DNA from: LMUY01 sp964246185
GTDB taxonomy: Bacteria; Pseudomonadota; Alphaproteobacteria; Acetobacterales; Acetobacteraceae
Assembly (NCBI GenBank): GCA_964246185.1
Contig: CAXTPP010000086.1
Coordinates: forward strand, 1 to 15,534
Direction of reading: 5' to 3'
Length of the DNA: 15,534 nt
Below the pieces are notes generated by a model. That model searched no databases. It saw only the letters and a program-made list of their open reading frames with translations, and had not been told where the DNA came from. The position numbers and the translations under genes were made by a program. Every line of letters starts with the position of its first letter. Position 1 is the stretch's first letter. Below, piece after piece: positions 1-8,134 of the stretch.

Positions 1-2
1 CC

Positions 3-230
3 CCCAACGCCGGCTGGCCGGAGGCGGCGATGGCGGGCACGCTCGGCCTGCGCCTGGCGGGGCCGCGGGTGTACGGGGCGGTGGCCGTGGACGACGCATG
101 GATGGGCGACGGACGGGCCGAGGCGGCAGCGGTGGACATCGGCCGCGCCTTGCGGCTGTATCGCCGGGCCTGCATCGTTGGGACCGGGCTGCTGCTGGCG
201 GCCGCGGCTGGGGTGGTCGGCATAGGGTGA
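3..230 (+). CDS. cbiB: Adenosylcobinamide-phosphate synthase, C-terminal fragment (5' truncated by window)
   Basis: The reading frame is open from the window edge and ends at TGA 228-230. It gives the last 75 residues of a protein beginning PNAGWPEAAMAGTLGLRL. The Ser/Pro-Asn-Ala-Gly-Trp-Pro-Glu-Ala-Ala-Met-Ala block, a 'G-P-x-x-Y' stretch, a D-x-x-x-A-L-x-L-Y stretch and a final hydrophobic helix match the C-terminus of CbiB (CobD in Pseudomonas denitrificans naming). This is an inner-membrane enzyme that attaches the aminopropanol arm to adenosylcobyric acid in cobalamin synthesis. Only the tail is visible, so completeness and operon partners upstream are unknown. The assignment rests on recall of the family's C-terminal motif. 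The internal ATG at 30 is not the start, because the frame continues upstream of it. Confidence 0.75.
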   Translation, partial: PNAGWPEAAMAGTLGLRLAGPRVYGAVAVDDAWMGDGRAEAAAVDIGRALRLYRRACIVGTGLLLAAAAGVVGIG

Positions 231-267
231 ACGCAGCCCGGCCGAAGCTTCATGCGGGCAAGAACGC

Positions 268-272
268 AGGAG
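268..272 (+). promoter_or_regulatory. Ribosome binding site of the MFS gene
   Basis: AGGAG lies 5 nt upstream of the ATG at 278. It decides the start: the same frame is open from an ATG at 98, but that start lies inside the upstream cobalamin gene, has no comparable site, and would add about 60 residues that do not resemble an MFS N-terminus. Confidence 0.7.
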
Positions 273-277
273 ACGGG

Positions 278-1561
278 ATGGACGCCACGCCAGCGACGGA
301 CGCCACCGGTGATGCCAGCCTCACCGCGTTCTACGCCGGCATGGGCACGGCGGAGCGGCGGACCTTCTGGGCGTGCGCAGCGGGTTGGGCGCTCGACGGC
401 ATGGACTTCATGATCTACCCGCTGGTCATCGGGACCATCATGCGCCAGTGGTCGGTCGGCGCCGGGCCGGCCGGGCTGGCCGCCACCGCAACCCTGCTGG
501 CTTCGGCGGTGGGCGGCTGGGGCGCCGGCCTGCTCGCCGACCGGATCGGCCGCGTGCGCACGATGCAGGTCACCATCCTCTGGTTCTCGGCGTTCAGCCT
601 GCTCTGCGCCTTCGCCCAGAGCTTCGGCCAATTGATCGTGCTGCGCGCCCTGCTCGGCTTCGGGTTCGGCGGCGAGTGGGCGGCCGGCGCGGTGCTGATG
701 GGCGAGACCATCCGCGCGCAGTACCGCGGCCGGGCCGTGGGCTGCGTGCAGTCTGCCTGGGCGTTGGGCTGGGCGCTCGCTGTTCTGGCGCAGGCGGCCA
801 TCTTTTCCGTGCTGCCGCCGGAACAGGCCTGGCGGGCGATGTTCGCCGTCGGCTGCCTGCCCGCCTTGCTGGTGATCTATCTCCGCCGCACCGTGCGGGA
901 GCCCGAGATCGCCGCTGCCGCCCGCCTCGCGCTGGCCCACCGCGGCGAGACGCCCGGCATCGGCCGCATCTTCGCGCCCGCGCTGCTGCGCACCACCATC
1001 CTGGCCGCGCTGCTCAGCATGGGCGCGCAGGGCGGCTACTACGCCATCACCACCTGGCTGCCGCAATTCTTGCGCACCGCGCGCGGGCTGACGGTGCTGA
1101 ACTCGACCGCCTACCTGGCGGTGCTGATCAGCGGCAGCTTCGCCGGCTATCTCACGGGCGCGTGGCTCGCCGACCGGATCGGGCGGCGTCCGCTGTTCAT
1201 GATCTTCTCCGCCGGCGCGCTGGCGCTCGTGCTGGCCTACACCCAGCTCGACATCGGCAACGGCGCGATGCTGGTGCTCGGCTTCCCGCTCGGGTTCTTC
1301 GCCAGCGGCTACTTCTCCGGCATGGGGCCGTTCCTGACCGAGATCTACCCGACCGCGGTGCGCGGCTCCGGCCAGGGCTTCTGCTACAATTTCGGCCGCG
1401 GCATGGGCGCGCTGTTCCCGGCGCTGGTGGGCTACCTGTCGCAGTCCATGCCGTTGGCCGACGCCATGGGGCTGTTCGCCGCCGCCGCTTACGGCCTGTT
1501 CTTCGCCGCCGCCCTGCTGCTGCCGGAGACGCGCGGCCGGGTGCTGGTGGCCGATGCCTGA
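278..1561 (+). CDS. MFS transporter, organic/aromatic acid symporter-like
   Basis: This is a 427-residue major facilitator with about 12 hydrophobic segments, the usual MFS length. The MFS loop motif occurs twice: LLADRIGRVRT near residues 84-95 (between TM2 and TM3) and WLADRIGRRPLF near 295 in the second half. Around 121-140 a G-F-G-x-G-G-E-W-x-x-G-A-V-L-x-G-E block follows, typical of the acid:H+ symporter branch of MFS (aromatic acid, sialic acid and metabolite symporters). It is an inner-membrane protein, probably importing a carboxylated substrate with protons. The start at 278 has a good ribosome binding site. An amidohydrolase starts 11 nt after the stop, so the two are probably one transcript. 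The substrate is not readable from sequence; an organic or aromatic acid is inferred from the partner gene. Confidence 0.9.
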   Translation: MDATPATDATGDASLTAFYAGMGTAERRTFWACAAGWALDGMDFMIYPLVIGTIMRQWSVGAGPAGLAATATLLASAVGGWGAGLLADRIGRVRTMQVTILWFSAFSLLCAFAQSFGQLIVLRALLGFGFGGEWAAGAVLMGETIRAQYRGRAVGCVQSAWALGWALAVLAQAAIFSVLPPEQAWRAMFAVGCLPALLVIYLRRTVREPEIAAAARLALAHRGETPGIGRIFAPALLRTTILAALLSMGAQGGYYAITTWLPQFLRTARGLTVLNSTAYLAVLISGSFAGYLTGAWLADRIGRRPLFMIFSAGALALVLAYTQLDIGNGAMLVLGFPLGFFASGYFSGMGPFLTEIYPTAVRGSGQGFCYNFGRGMGALFPALVGYLSQSMPLADAMGLFAAAAYGLFFAAALLLPETRGRVLVADA

Positions 1562-1572
1562 GCTGGTGCGCG

Positions 1573-2445
1573 ATGCCTGACATTCCAAACTGCCCCGGCC
1601 CTGATCCGCGGCCGCACGGCCCGGCCCGGTTTACGCCGCCGCCGGGTGCGGTGGACTGCCACGCTCACGTGATTGGCCTGCCGCCCGAATACCCGTTCGA
1701 GCCGGCACGCAGCTACAACCCGCCTGCAGCGCCCGCGGGCGCCTACCTGGAGATGCTGGACGCGGCCGGGATGGCGCGCGGCGTGCTGGTGCAGGTGAGC
1801 GTGCACGGCGCCGACAACCGCCTCCTGGTGCGAACTCTCAAGGCGAACCCGGCGCGGCTGCGGGGCGTCGCCGTCGTGCCAATCGGCCTGCCGGACCGGG
1901 AATATGCGGGCCTGCGGGCCGCCGGGGTGGTCGGCCTGCGGCTGAACGTGCTGTTCGGCGGCGGCATCGGGCTCACCCGGCTCGAGGAGTATGGCGCACT
2001 GTGCCGCGAGCTGGGCTGGCACCTGGAACTCCTGCTCGACGTGCGATCGCTCCCGGACATTATGCCGCGGCTGGCCCGCCTGCACGTGCCGTTCGTCGTG
2101 GACCACATGGGCCACGTTCCGGTCGCGGCGGGGCTGCACGATCCAGGGTTGCAGGGCTTGATCTCCCTCGTGCGGGACGGCGCGTGCTGGGTCAAGCTGT
2201 CGGGCGCCTATCGCGTTTCGGCGTCCGGGCCACCCTACCGGGACACCGTGCCGCTCGCGCAGGCCTTGCTCGCGGCCGGCCCGGAGCGTTGCGTGTGGGG
2301 CTCCGACTGGCCGCACGTGGCAACATACGGCCCGATGCCGAACGTGGGCGACCTGCTCGACCTGCTGGCCGAGTGGGTGCCTGACCCGGCGCAGCGCCAG
2401 GCGGTGCTGGTGGACAATCCGGTCCGACTCTATGGCTTCACGTGA
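1573..2445 (+). CDS. Amidohydrolase, 2-pyrone-4,6-dicarboxylate lactonase-like
   Basis: This 290-residue TIM-barrel hydrolase belongs to the Amidohydro_2 / PDC-hydrolase-like (COG3618) family. An N-terminal D-C-H-A-H motif (H30, H32) sits where this superfamily binds metal. D-H-M-G-H at 177-181 and G-S-D-W-P-H at 243-248, with D245 as the expected catalytic aspartate, complete the set. The LigI subgroup can work with few or no metals, so metal use is not certain. The ATG at 1573 is chosen because it follows the transporter stop by 11 nt and gives a normal-length protein; the frame is open far upstream, but only as antisense-like overlap with the transporter. No strong Shine-Dalgarno is seen, so translation may be coupled. 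Inferred role: hydrolysis of a lactone or dicarboxylate intermediate imported by the neighbouring MFS protein. Confidence 0.88.
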   Translation: MPDIPNCPGPDPRPHGPARFTPPPGAVDCHAHVIGLPPEYPFEPARSYNPPAAPAGAYLEMLDAAGMARGVLVQVSVHGADNRLLVRTLKANPARLRGVAVVPIGLPDREYAGLRAAGVVGLRLNVLFGGGIGLTRLEEYGALCRELGWHLELLLDVRSLPDIMPRLARLHVPFVVDHMGHVPVAAGLHDPGLQGLISLVRDGACWVKLSGAYRVSASGPPYRDTVPLAQALLAAGPERCVWGSDWPHVATYGPMPNVGDLLDLLAEWVPDPAQRQAVLVDNPVRLYGFT

Positions 2446-2458
2446 TGCGGCGAGACGC

Positions 2459-2845
2459 CTAGCGACGGGGCTTCTTCTCGAAAATCTCCGGTTCTGGCGC
2501 CATTTTCAGCACGATTTGGAGCAGGGCAGTGCGCGAGGATACGTCCAGCCGCCGGTAGGCCCGCAGCAAGCCCTCCTCGTCGCCGGCCAGCAGGCCCAGG
2601 CTGCCCTGGTCCTCCGCGAGGTACTCGTCCGGGACCGGGGCGTCCGGCTCCAGACCCACCAGGTAGGAGACGGACGTTGCCAGCATGTCCGCCAGCTTGA
2701 CCAGGCGTTGGCCCCGGGGCGGCGGCAGGCTGCCAGCCAGCAGCTTGGGCAGGAAGTCGGCAGAAAGGCCCGCCGCCCGGGCCGCTTCGTCGAGGGACAG
2801 GTCCAGGCGGTCCAGCCTGCCCTGAACGCGGTCGGCAAACGTCAT
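2459..2845 (-). CDS. XRE-family helix-turn-helix regulator
   Basis: This is a 128-residue soluble protein. Residues about 17-64 form a Cro/CI-type helix-turn-helix: L-S-L-D-E-A-A-R-A-A-G-L-S, a recognition helix S-A-D-F-L-P-K-L-L-A-G, and a closing A-D-M-L-A-T-S-V-S-Y-L-V-G segment. A C-terminal helical tail of about 60 residues (D-E-E-G-L-L-R-A-Y-R-R-L near the middle) may mediate oligomerisation. The frame extends upstream to a TTG at 2926, which has a perfect AGGAGG only 1 nt before it (too close). The ATG at 2845 gives the normal XRE N-terminus, so I prefer it, although no clear ribosome binding site precedes it. The gene converges on the amidohydrolase with 13 nt between stops. Its targets are unknown. 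Confidence 0.8.
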   Translation of the reverse strand: MTFADRVQGRLDRLDLSLDEAARAAGLSADFLPKLLAGSLPPPRGQRLVKLADMLATSVSYLVGLEPDAPVPDEYLAEDQGSLGLLAGDEEGLLRAYRRLDVSSRTALLQIVLKMAPEPEIFEKKPRR

Positions 2846-3322
2846 AGGGTTCAACCGGCCGCTGCCCTGCCAAAACAGCTTGCCGCACGACCGCGAAGGC
2901 AGTTGGCTGTCAGGGCCACTCCGCAATCCTCCTGTGCCGGCTACCTGGATCGGCTCCGCGCAGGCCTAACCGCACCATAACGAAGCTCGTCCATAGCCGA
3001 TCCGAGGGTGGCATGGTCATCACGAGGTTCGCAAGAGGACAGCGCGGGCTAGGCGATGCCAGATATGCAAGCAGGCTTGATCAGCCGGCCCATGCCTTCG
3101 TGGCGGTGTGGTTCGCACGCGGCCAGCTTGCATCTGAGTATATTCCGAGGGTGTCGAAGCGAGCTGATCCGAAGATATGGTCAGATATGGACACAAAAAT
3201 GCCTGACAGCGCCAAGCCGGCCCTAGAAGGTCCGCTTCGTTCTAGGTGGCCGACTATGACCCGCCTGGTGCGCTGGAATACGGCAGGGTCGGATCACATG
3301 CTGGCAAGAAGAATGAACGATC
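2846..3322. other. Intergenic island without a convincing gene
   Basis: This stretch is richer in A and T than its surroundings. The only longer plus-strand frame (3013-3405) has no recognisable motif and overlaps the next gene. Visible structure: AGATATGG at 3173-3180 and again at 3183-3190, with a related AGATATG near 3062, and a stem-loop at 3219-3251. It probably holds the promoter regions of the divergent regulator gene and of the orphan gene at 3323, but I cannot place either promoter. Confidence 0.5.
3219..3251. repeat. Inverted repeat / hairpin
   Basis: CCTAGAA (3222-3228) pairs with TTCTAGG (3240-3246) across an 11-nt loop. The stem extends outward by GGC/GCC-type pairs (3219-3221 with 3249-3251) after a small bulge. 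There is no T-run, so it is not an obvious intrinsic terminator. It sits about 70 nt upstream of the orphan gene at 3323 and could be an operator or leader structure. Confidence 0.45.
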
Positions 3323-3697
3323 ATGTTGGCAACGGGAGTTGGCTCGAACAGCCTGGCATTCCCAATCAAGCCAATTCACAAAAATTGCCTGCTTTCACAA
3401 AATAAGATCGACGCAGAAGCATGGGCCGACCAGGCGTTGTCCTTGGGGTATGATAGCGTCCAAGTAGACTCCGGTGCTGGGGGATGCATGCCGGAGGAGA
3501 GCGACTTCATCATGGTATACCGTGTAGGGCATTCTTGGGCCTGCTGGGGCGTAGCGCGGCTGGATAAGGGCGTCCAACTTTGGAGGTGCCGGGACGGCGT
3601 GCAGATCGGCTTGTTTTCCACCGTGCTTGCGGCGCTCGAGGCTATTGAGCCAGCCAGCAGAGCCTTCTCATTGTCTCGCGGCACAAGCTTGCAGTGA
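3323..3697 (+). CDS. Hypothetical protein, orphan
   Basis: This is a 124-residue frame from ATG to TGA. I do not recognise the family. The C-terminal 90 residues look like a compact soluble domain: A-W-A-D-Q-A-L-S-L-G-Y-D-S-V, then E-S-D-F-I-M-V-Y-R-V-G, then H-S-W-A-C-W-G-V-A-R-L and Q-L-W-R-C-R-D-G-V-Q-I-G-L. This alternates predicted strands and helices, with five cysteines and several tryptophans. There is no signal peptide or membrane segment. The first 25-30 residues are less protein-like, so the true start may lie further in. Codon use (GTA, GAT, TCT, ATT, CCA and AGA all occur) differs from the strongly GC-ending neighbours, which suggests acquisition from elsewhere. No good ribosome binding site is seen. 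The opposite-strand frames here are weaker. Confidence 0.5.
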   Translation: MLATGVGSNSLAFPIKPIHKNCLLSQNKIDAEAWADQALSLGYDSVQVDSGAGGCMPEESDFIMVYRVGHSWACWGVARLDKGVQLWRCRDGVQIGLFSTVLAALEAIEPASRAFSLSRGTSLQ

Positions 3698-3735
3698 CTT
3701 GGCTGCCTTATGGGGCCGCCGCGACGCCGCGCCTG

Positions 3736-4902
3736 CTACGTTCCCGGCAGACACCTGGCAAAGTCCCGGTCCGTCACTGCTTCTGCCGGCATCGCCACGC
3801 CCGCTGTCGCGTCCACGAAGCGGCGCGACACGGGGCTGACGTTCACCGGCCCGGCGAACCATAGCCCGCAATGCGACCGCACCGGCCCGCCGGACTTCGT
3901 CACGACATTGTCCCGCATCGCCACTGGCCCGGTCGCGTCGCCCACGTTGATGCCCACTTGCGCCCGCGCCACCGTGTTGCCGGCGATCAGCCCGCCAGAC
4001 GTGGGTGAGGCGTACCAGGCGCGCCCGCCCACCCCGATGCCGAAGCCGCAGCGCCGGGCAGCGCCGCAATCCACCGTATTGCCGGTGATCGCCGTGCCGG
4101 CGTAGTCCCCGCTGCTGTTCGGCCAGCCGTGCGCCAGCAGGCCGGCGAACGAGCCGGCGCCAGGAGCGTCTGAGACCTCGATGCGGTTGTCCGCCACCGT
4201 ACAGCGCAGGCAGCCGCCCAGCACCAGCTGCACGTCCGTATTGTCGCGGAACAGGTTGCCGCGGATCACGTCGCCCACCCCGTCGGTCACCGTCAGCCCA
4301 TCGGCCCACATCGCAGCGCGGTCGTGTGTGCCGTTGGACACCACGGCGTTGCCGACGAAGCGCAGCCCGGCCGCGCCGGCGTCGGCCACCACGGCGCTGT
4401 AGCAGGCGGCGTCCCGCACCACGCTGCCGGAGATCGTGACATCAGCCGCCGTGATCGCCAGGCCGCCCATGGTGGGCCGGCCAGCGCCACGGCACGCTGG
4501 ACCGTCATCGCGCGCCGGGTCCGCCTTGCCGCCCTCGATGACCAGGTGGTCCAGCACGCTGCCGGCAGCTGCCACGGTGATGGCGCGCTGGGTCGGGGAG
4601 CCCCGGCCAGCCATCCGCAGCGCGAGCACCGCGCACCCCGCGCCATCCAACCCACACGGCGCATCATGCCCCGCTGTCGTCAACGTGACCCGGCGATGGA
4701 TCAACAGCGGCTCAGTCAGCACGATCCGCCCTGGCGGCAGCGCCAGCGTGGCGCCCGGGCGCAGCCCGTCCAGGCAGGCCTGCAAGCCGCCTTGCAAACC
4801 GCTTGGGCATCCCGCCGAGGCGGCAAGCTGGTCCCGCACGGTGCAGGCGGCGAGTACCAGCAGCAGCGCCAGCCCTTGCAGCCAGAGCTGGCGGACTGCC
4901 AT
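3736..4902 (-). CDS. Right-handed parallel beta-helix lipoprotein
   Basis: This is a 388-residue predicted lipoprotein. Residues 1-20 are a leader with a hydrophobic core ending in the lipobox L-A-A-C (Cys20). After that come repeated short turns of the form 'I-x-G-N-x-V/L-x-x-N' (for example F-V-G-N-A-V-V-S-N, I-R-G-N-L-F-R-D-N, I-T-G-N-T-V-D, I-A-G-N-T-V-A-R, M-R-D-N-V-V), the signature of right-handed parallel beta-helix (pectate-lyase-like, NosD/PbH1) proteins. An early segment (P-G-x-x-L-A-L-P-P-G) resembles the N-terminal cap of such folds. Catalytic residues cannot be assigned; it may bind or cleave a polysaccharide at the outer membrane or in the periplasm. It begins 2 nt after the ppa stop codon, so it is very likely co-transcribed and translationally coupled with ppa. 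It converges on the orphan gene upstream in window coordinates. Confidence 0.8.
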   Translation of the reverse strand: MAVRQLWLQGLALLLVLAACTVRDQLAASAGCPSGLQGGLQACLDGLRPGATLALPPGRIVLTEPLLIHRRVTLTTAGHDAPCGLDGAGCAVLALRMAGRGSPTQRAITVAAAGSVLDHLVIEGGKADPARDDGPACRGAGRPTMGGLAITAADVTISGSVVRDAACYSAVVADAGAAGLRFVGNAVVSNGTHDRAAMWADGLTVTDGVGDVIRGNLFRDNTDVQLVLGGCLRCTVADNRIEVSDAPGAGSFAGLLAHGWPNSSGDYAGTAITGNTVDCGAARRCGFGIGVGGRAWYASPTSGGLIAGNTVARAQVGINVGDATGPVAMRDNVVTKSGGPVRSHCGLWFAGPVNVSPVSRRFVDATAGVAMPAEAVTDRDFARCLPGT

Positions 4903-4904
4903 CG

Positions 4905-5429
4905 CTACTTGGCGGCCGCGATTGCCTTCTCGATCACTGCCTCAGCCGCCGCCTTGTCCGCCCAGCCGGTGACCTTCACCCACTTGCCGGGTTCAAGGTC
5001 CTTGTAGCGGGTGAAGAAGTGCTCGATGGCCTGGCGGGTGATCTCCGGGAGATCCTCGACGGCCTGCACCGTCTTGAACTGCGGATGGATCTTGTCGTGC
5101 GGGACGCAGATGATCTTCTCGTCCTGGCCGCTCTCGTCCTCCATCTGCAACATGCCGATCGGGCGGCAACGAATCACCGCGCCAGGCACCACGGGAGCGG
5201 CGGGGGTGAGCACGAGCGCGTCCGCTGGGTCGCCGTCCTCGGCAAGGGTGCCGGGGATGAAGCCGTAGGCGGCGGGATAGGCCATGGGGGTGAACAGGAA
5301 GCGGTCCACGACCATGGCGCCGCTGTCCTTGTCCACCTCGTACTTGACCTGGGACCCCTGCGGTATTTCGATCACGACGTTGATGTCGTGCGGCGGCGCC
5401 TTGCCGGTGGCGAGCTTGCTGACGTCCAT
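4905..5429 (-). CDS. ppa: Inorganic pyrophosphatase, family I
   Basis: This 174-residue soluble enzyme hydrolyses pyrophosphate to two phosphates and so drives biosynthetic reactions. Active-site residues match the family I pattern at almost the Escherichia coli positions: E21, K29, E31, R43, Y55 and the signature E-D-G-D-P-x-D at 64-70 with the three metal-binding aspartates (D65, D67, D70), then E97-D98 and D103-K105. The length is normal. The frame extends 28 residues further upstream (to 5513), but that part is low-complexity, and the M-D-V-S-K-L start at 5429 is the usual N-terminus. Only a weak GAGG lies upstream. The beta-helix lipoprotein gene follows after 2 nt. Divergent from the tRNA gene at 5527. 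Confidence 0.96.
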   Translation of the reverse strand: MDVSKLATGKAPPHDINVVIEIPQGSQVKYEVDKDSGAMVVDRFLFTPMAYPAAYGFIPGTLAEDGDPADALVLTPAAPVVPGAVIRCRPIGMLQMEDESGQDEKIICVPHDKIHPQFKTVQAVEDLPEITRQAIEHFFTRYKDLEPGKWVKVTGWADKAAAEAVIEKAIAAAK

Positions 5430-5526
5430 GGATGCGGCCTCGGGGTCGGTTGCGAATGCGCCGGACCCTAGTGGCGGGCCTGATCCTTGCCAAGCTGATG
5501 CGGGCTGGGGCATTGAGGATGGGCAT

Positions 5527-5600
5527 GCGCCCGTAGCTCAGTTGGTTAGAGCGGGCCGCTCATAACGGCTTGGTCGTGGGTTCAAGTCCTACCGGGCGCA
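5527..5600 (+). tRNA. tRNA with CAU anticodon, probably tRNA-Ile2 (lysidine type)
   Basis: A complete cloverleaf is visible. The acceptor stem is GCGCCCG (5527-5533) with CGGGCGC (5593-5599), and the discriminator is A5600. The D arm is GCTC/GAGC, the anticodon stem GGCCG/CGGCT, the anticodon loop CTCATAA (anticodon CAU), the variable loop TGGTC, and the T arm GTGGG-TTCAAGT-CCTAC. The 74 nt do not include an encoded CCA. CAU is shared by Met and minor Ile tRNAs. The closing G-U pair in the anticodon stem, the TTGGTC variable region and the TTCAAGT T-loop resemble bacterial tRNA-Ile2 (ileX type) more than elongator tRNA-Met. If so, C34 must be changed to lysidine by TilS so that the tRNA reads AUA. 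Confidence 0.92.
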
Positions 5601-5644
5601 TGCGTTCAGCCTTCGCGAATCATCAGCCAAGCATGAGAACGCTG

Positions 5645-5992
5645 TCAGTCGTTGTCAGCCAGCATGCCAGCGATGGTTTGATGTAGCTGAGGCGCATAGA
5701 ACGTCGCCACCTGCCAGACGATCTCGTCATCTACGCTGCCATATTCATGCGCTAAGATGTTCCGGAACCCGATCGCTTGCGTGAGGTCGTCAGCACTCAT
5801 TGACAGCTCCGGTTCAAGCCGGCGAAACACCGCCAACGCCTCTCCAGCAATCTCCAACTGGCGCTCGACCCCGCTGCGCAGAAGCTTGCTTTCCAAGTAA
5901 TTGTCCTAGGTCTTTCCAGCAAGAAAGCCCTGAATGGTGTCCAAGGCTTGCAAAGCGTCGCTCAGCCTTACCCTGCCGCGCGCCGAGATCAA
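5645..5992 (-). pseudogene. HepT-like ribonuclease toxin, interrupted by an in-frame amber stop
   Basis: Read from a TTG at 5992, the frame gives a 115-residue HepT/DUF86 protein, the family's usual size. It has one TAG at 5906-5908 between the L-A-G-K-T and D-N-Y-L-E-S-K segments, where homologues have G-K-T-(aromatic)-D-x-Y-L. Past the stop everything is intact: R-S-G-V-E-R-Q-L-E-I-A-G-E-A-L, the catalytic R-x4-6-H motif as F-R-N-I-L-A-H-E-Y (R77, N78, H82, Y84), and V-D-D-E-I-V-W. HepT toxins cleave RNA and are held in check by AMPylation by the partner nucleotidyltransferase (MntA). The partner lies immediately upstream on the same strand. A restart at TTG 5896 would make an 83-residue protein that keeps the catalytic motif but loses the first helix. 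Most likely a decaying toxin; readthrough or restart is possible. Confidence 0.82.
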
Positions 5993-6359
5993 GGCCGGGA
6001 AACAACTGACGCCGGGTCTGCTCGATCGAGCGCTTCAGGTATGGGTTCCTGACCGACGGCACGGTGAGCAAATCGACCCGGCGCTGGAACAACAACTGCA
6101 AAGCCGCATGCAAGCTGAAATAGGCGTCGGCCCTGCCCGAACCGGGAAGCGGCGGAAACTCGACCAGCATGTCGATGTCGCTGCGGCTTGGATCGAAATG
6201 CTCAGTGTTGGCTGAGCCGAACACGTCCAGGGTCTGGACATGGAAACGGCGGCACAGCTCGTCCAATTCGTTCCGCACGTCGTCGGGCATGATCGCAGGA
6301 TGCGAGCCTGACGGCGCGGACATGATGGCTTCTGGCGCCTGGTCCATGGCCGAAGCCAT
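5814..6359 (-). CDS. MNT-type minimal nucleotidyltransferase (MntA-like antitoxin) with aberrant C-terminus
   Basis: Residues about 24-120 form a minimal nucleotidyltransferase. The motif V-F-G48-S49 is followed after 11 residues by D61-I-D63, with a third aspartate at R-R-V-D96-L-L, the pol-beta-type catalytic triad. The domain ends at N-P-Y-L-K-R-S-I-E-Q-T-R-R-Q-L-F (to 120), where homologues normally stop. Here the frame runs about 60 residues further in low-quality sequence, out of frame with and antisense to nothing but overlapping the HepT frame by about 180 nt. A TGA in another frame at the HepT start (around 5990) suggests a lost overlap stop after a 1- or 2-nt indel. MntA proteins AMPylate HepT. 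The start is uncertain: ATGs at 6359, 6323 and 6290 are all possible, none with a good ribosome binding site; 6290 best fits the domain. Confidence 0.8.
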   Translation of the reverse strand: MASAMDQAPEAIMSAPSGSHPAIMPDDVRNELDELCRRFHVQTLDVFGSANTEHFDPSRSDIDMLVEFPPLPGSGRADAYFSLHAALQLLFQRRVDLLTVPSVRNPYLKRSIEQTRRQLFPGLDLGARQGKAERRFASLGHHSGLSCWKDLGQLLGKQASAQRGRAPVGDCWRGVGGVSPA

Positions 6360-6393
6360 GCCATGCGGAACCGCACGTGTGAAGCGCCGTCGG

Positions 6394-6422
6394 TTGCCCT
6401 CCCCGTTCCGCCAGCCTAAATC
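6394..6422 (+). promoter_or_regulatory. Candidate promoter for ettA
   Basis: TTGCCC (6394-6399) and TAAATC (6417-6422) are separated by 17 nt, about 33 nt upstream of the ettA ATG. The match to the -35/-10 consensus is partial (TTG plus three of six at -10), so this is tentative. It is the only spaced pair I see in the short gap between the divergent MNT gene and ettA. Confidence 0.25.
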
Positions 6423-6454
6423 ACCGCTCCGCCTGCCGTGCGAGGGAGCCTGCC

Positions 6455-8134
<1,680 letters not shown>

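Noticed and set aside
98..277. Upstream start of the MFS frame at 98
   Set aside because: It lies within the cbiB gene, is Gly/Arg-rich, and lacks a ribosome binding site; AGGAG at 268-272 favours 278.
373..1572. N-terminal extension of the amidohydrolase frame through the MFS gene
   Set aside because: Arg/Pro/His-rich out-of-frame reading of the transporter; the family's N-terminus begins after 1573.
3013..3405. 130-residue plus-strand frame in the intergenic island
   Set aside because: No recognisable motif, overlaps the better frame at 3323 and has weak start context; it could be real but I cannot support it.
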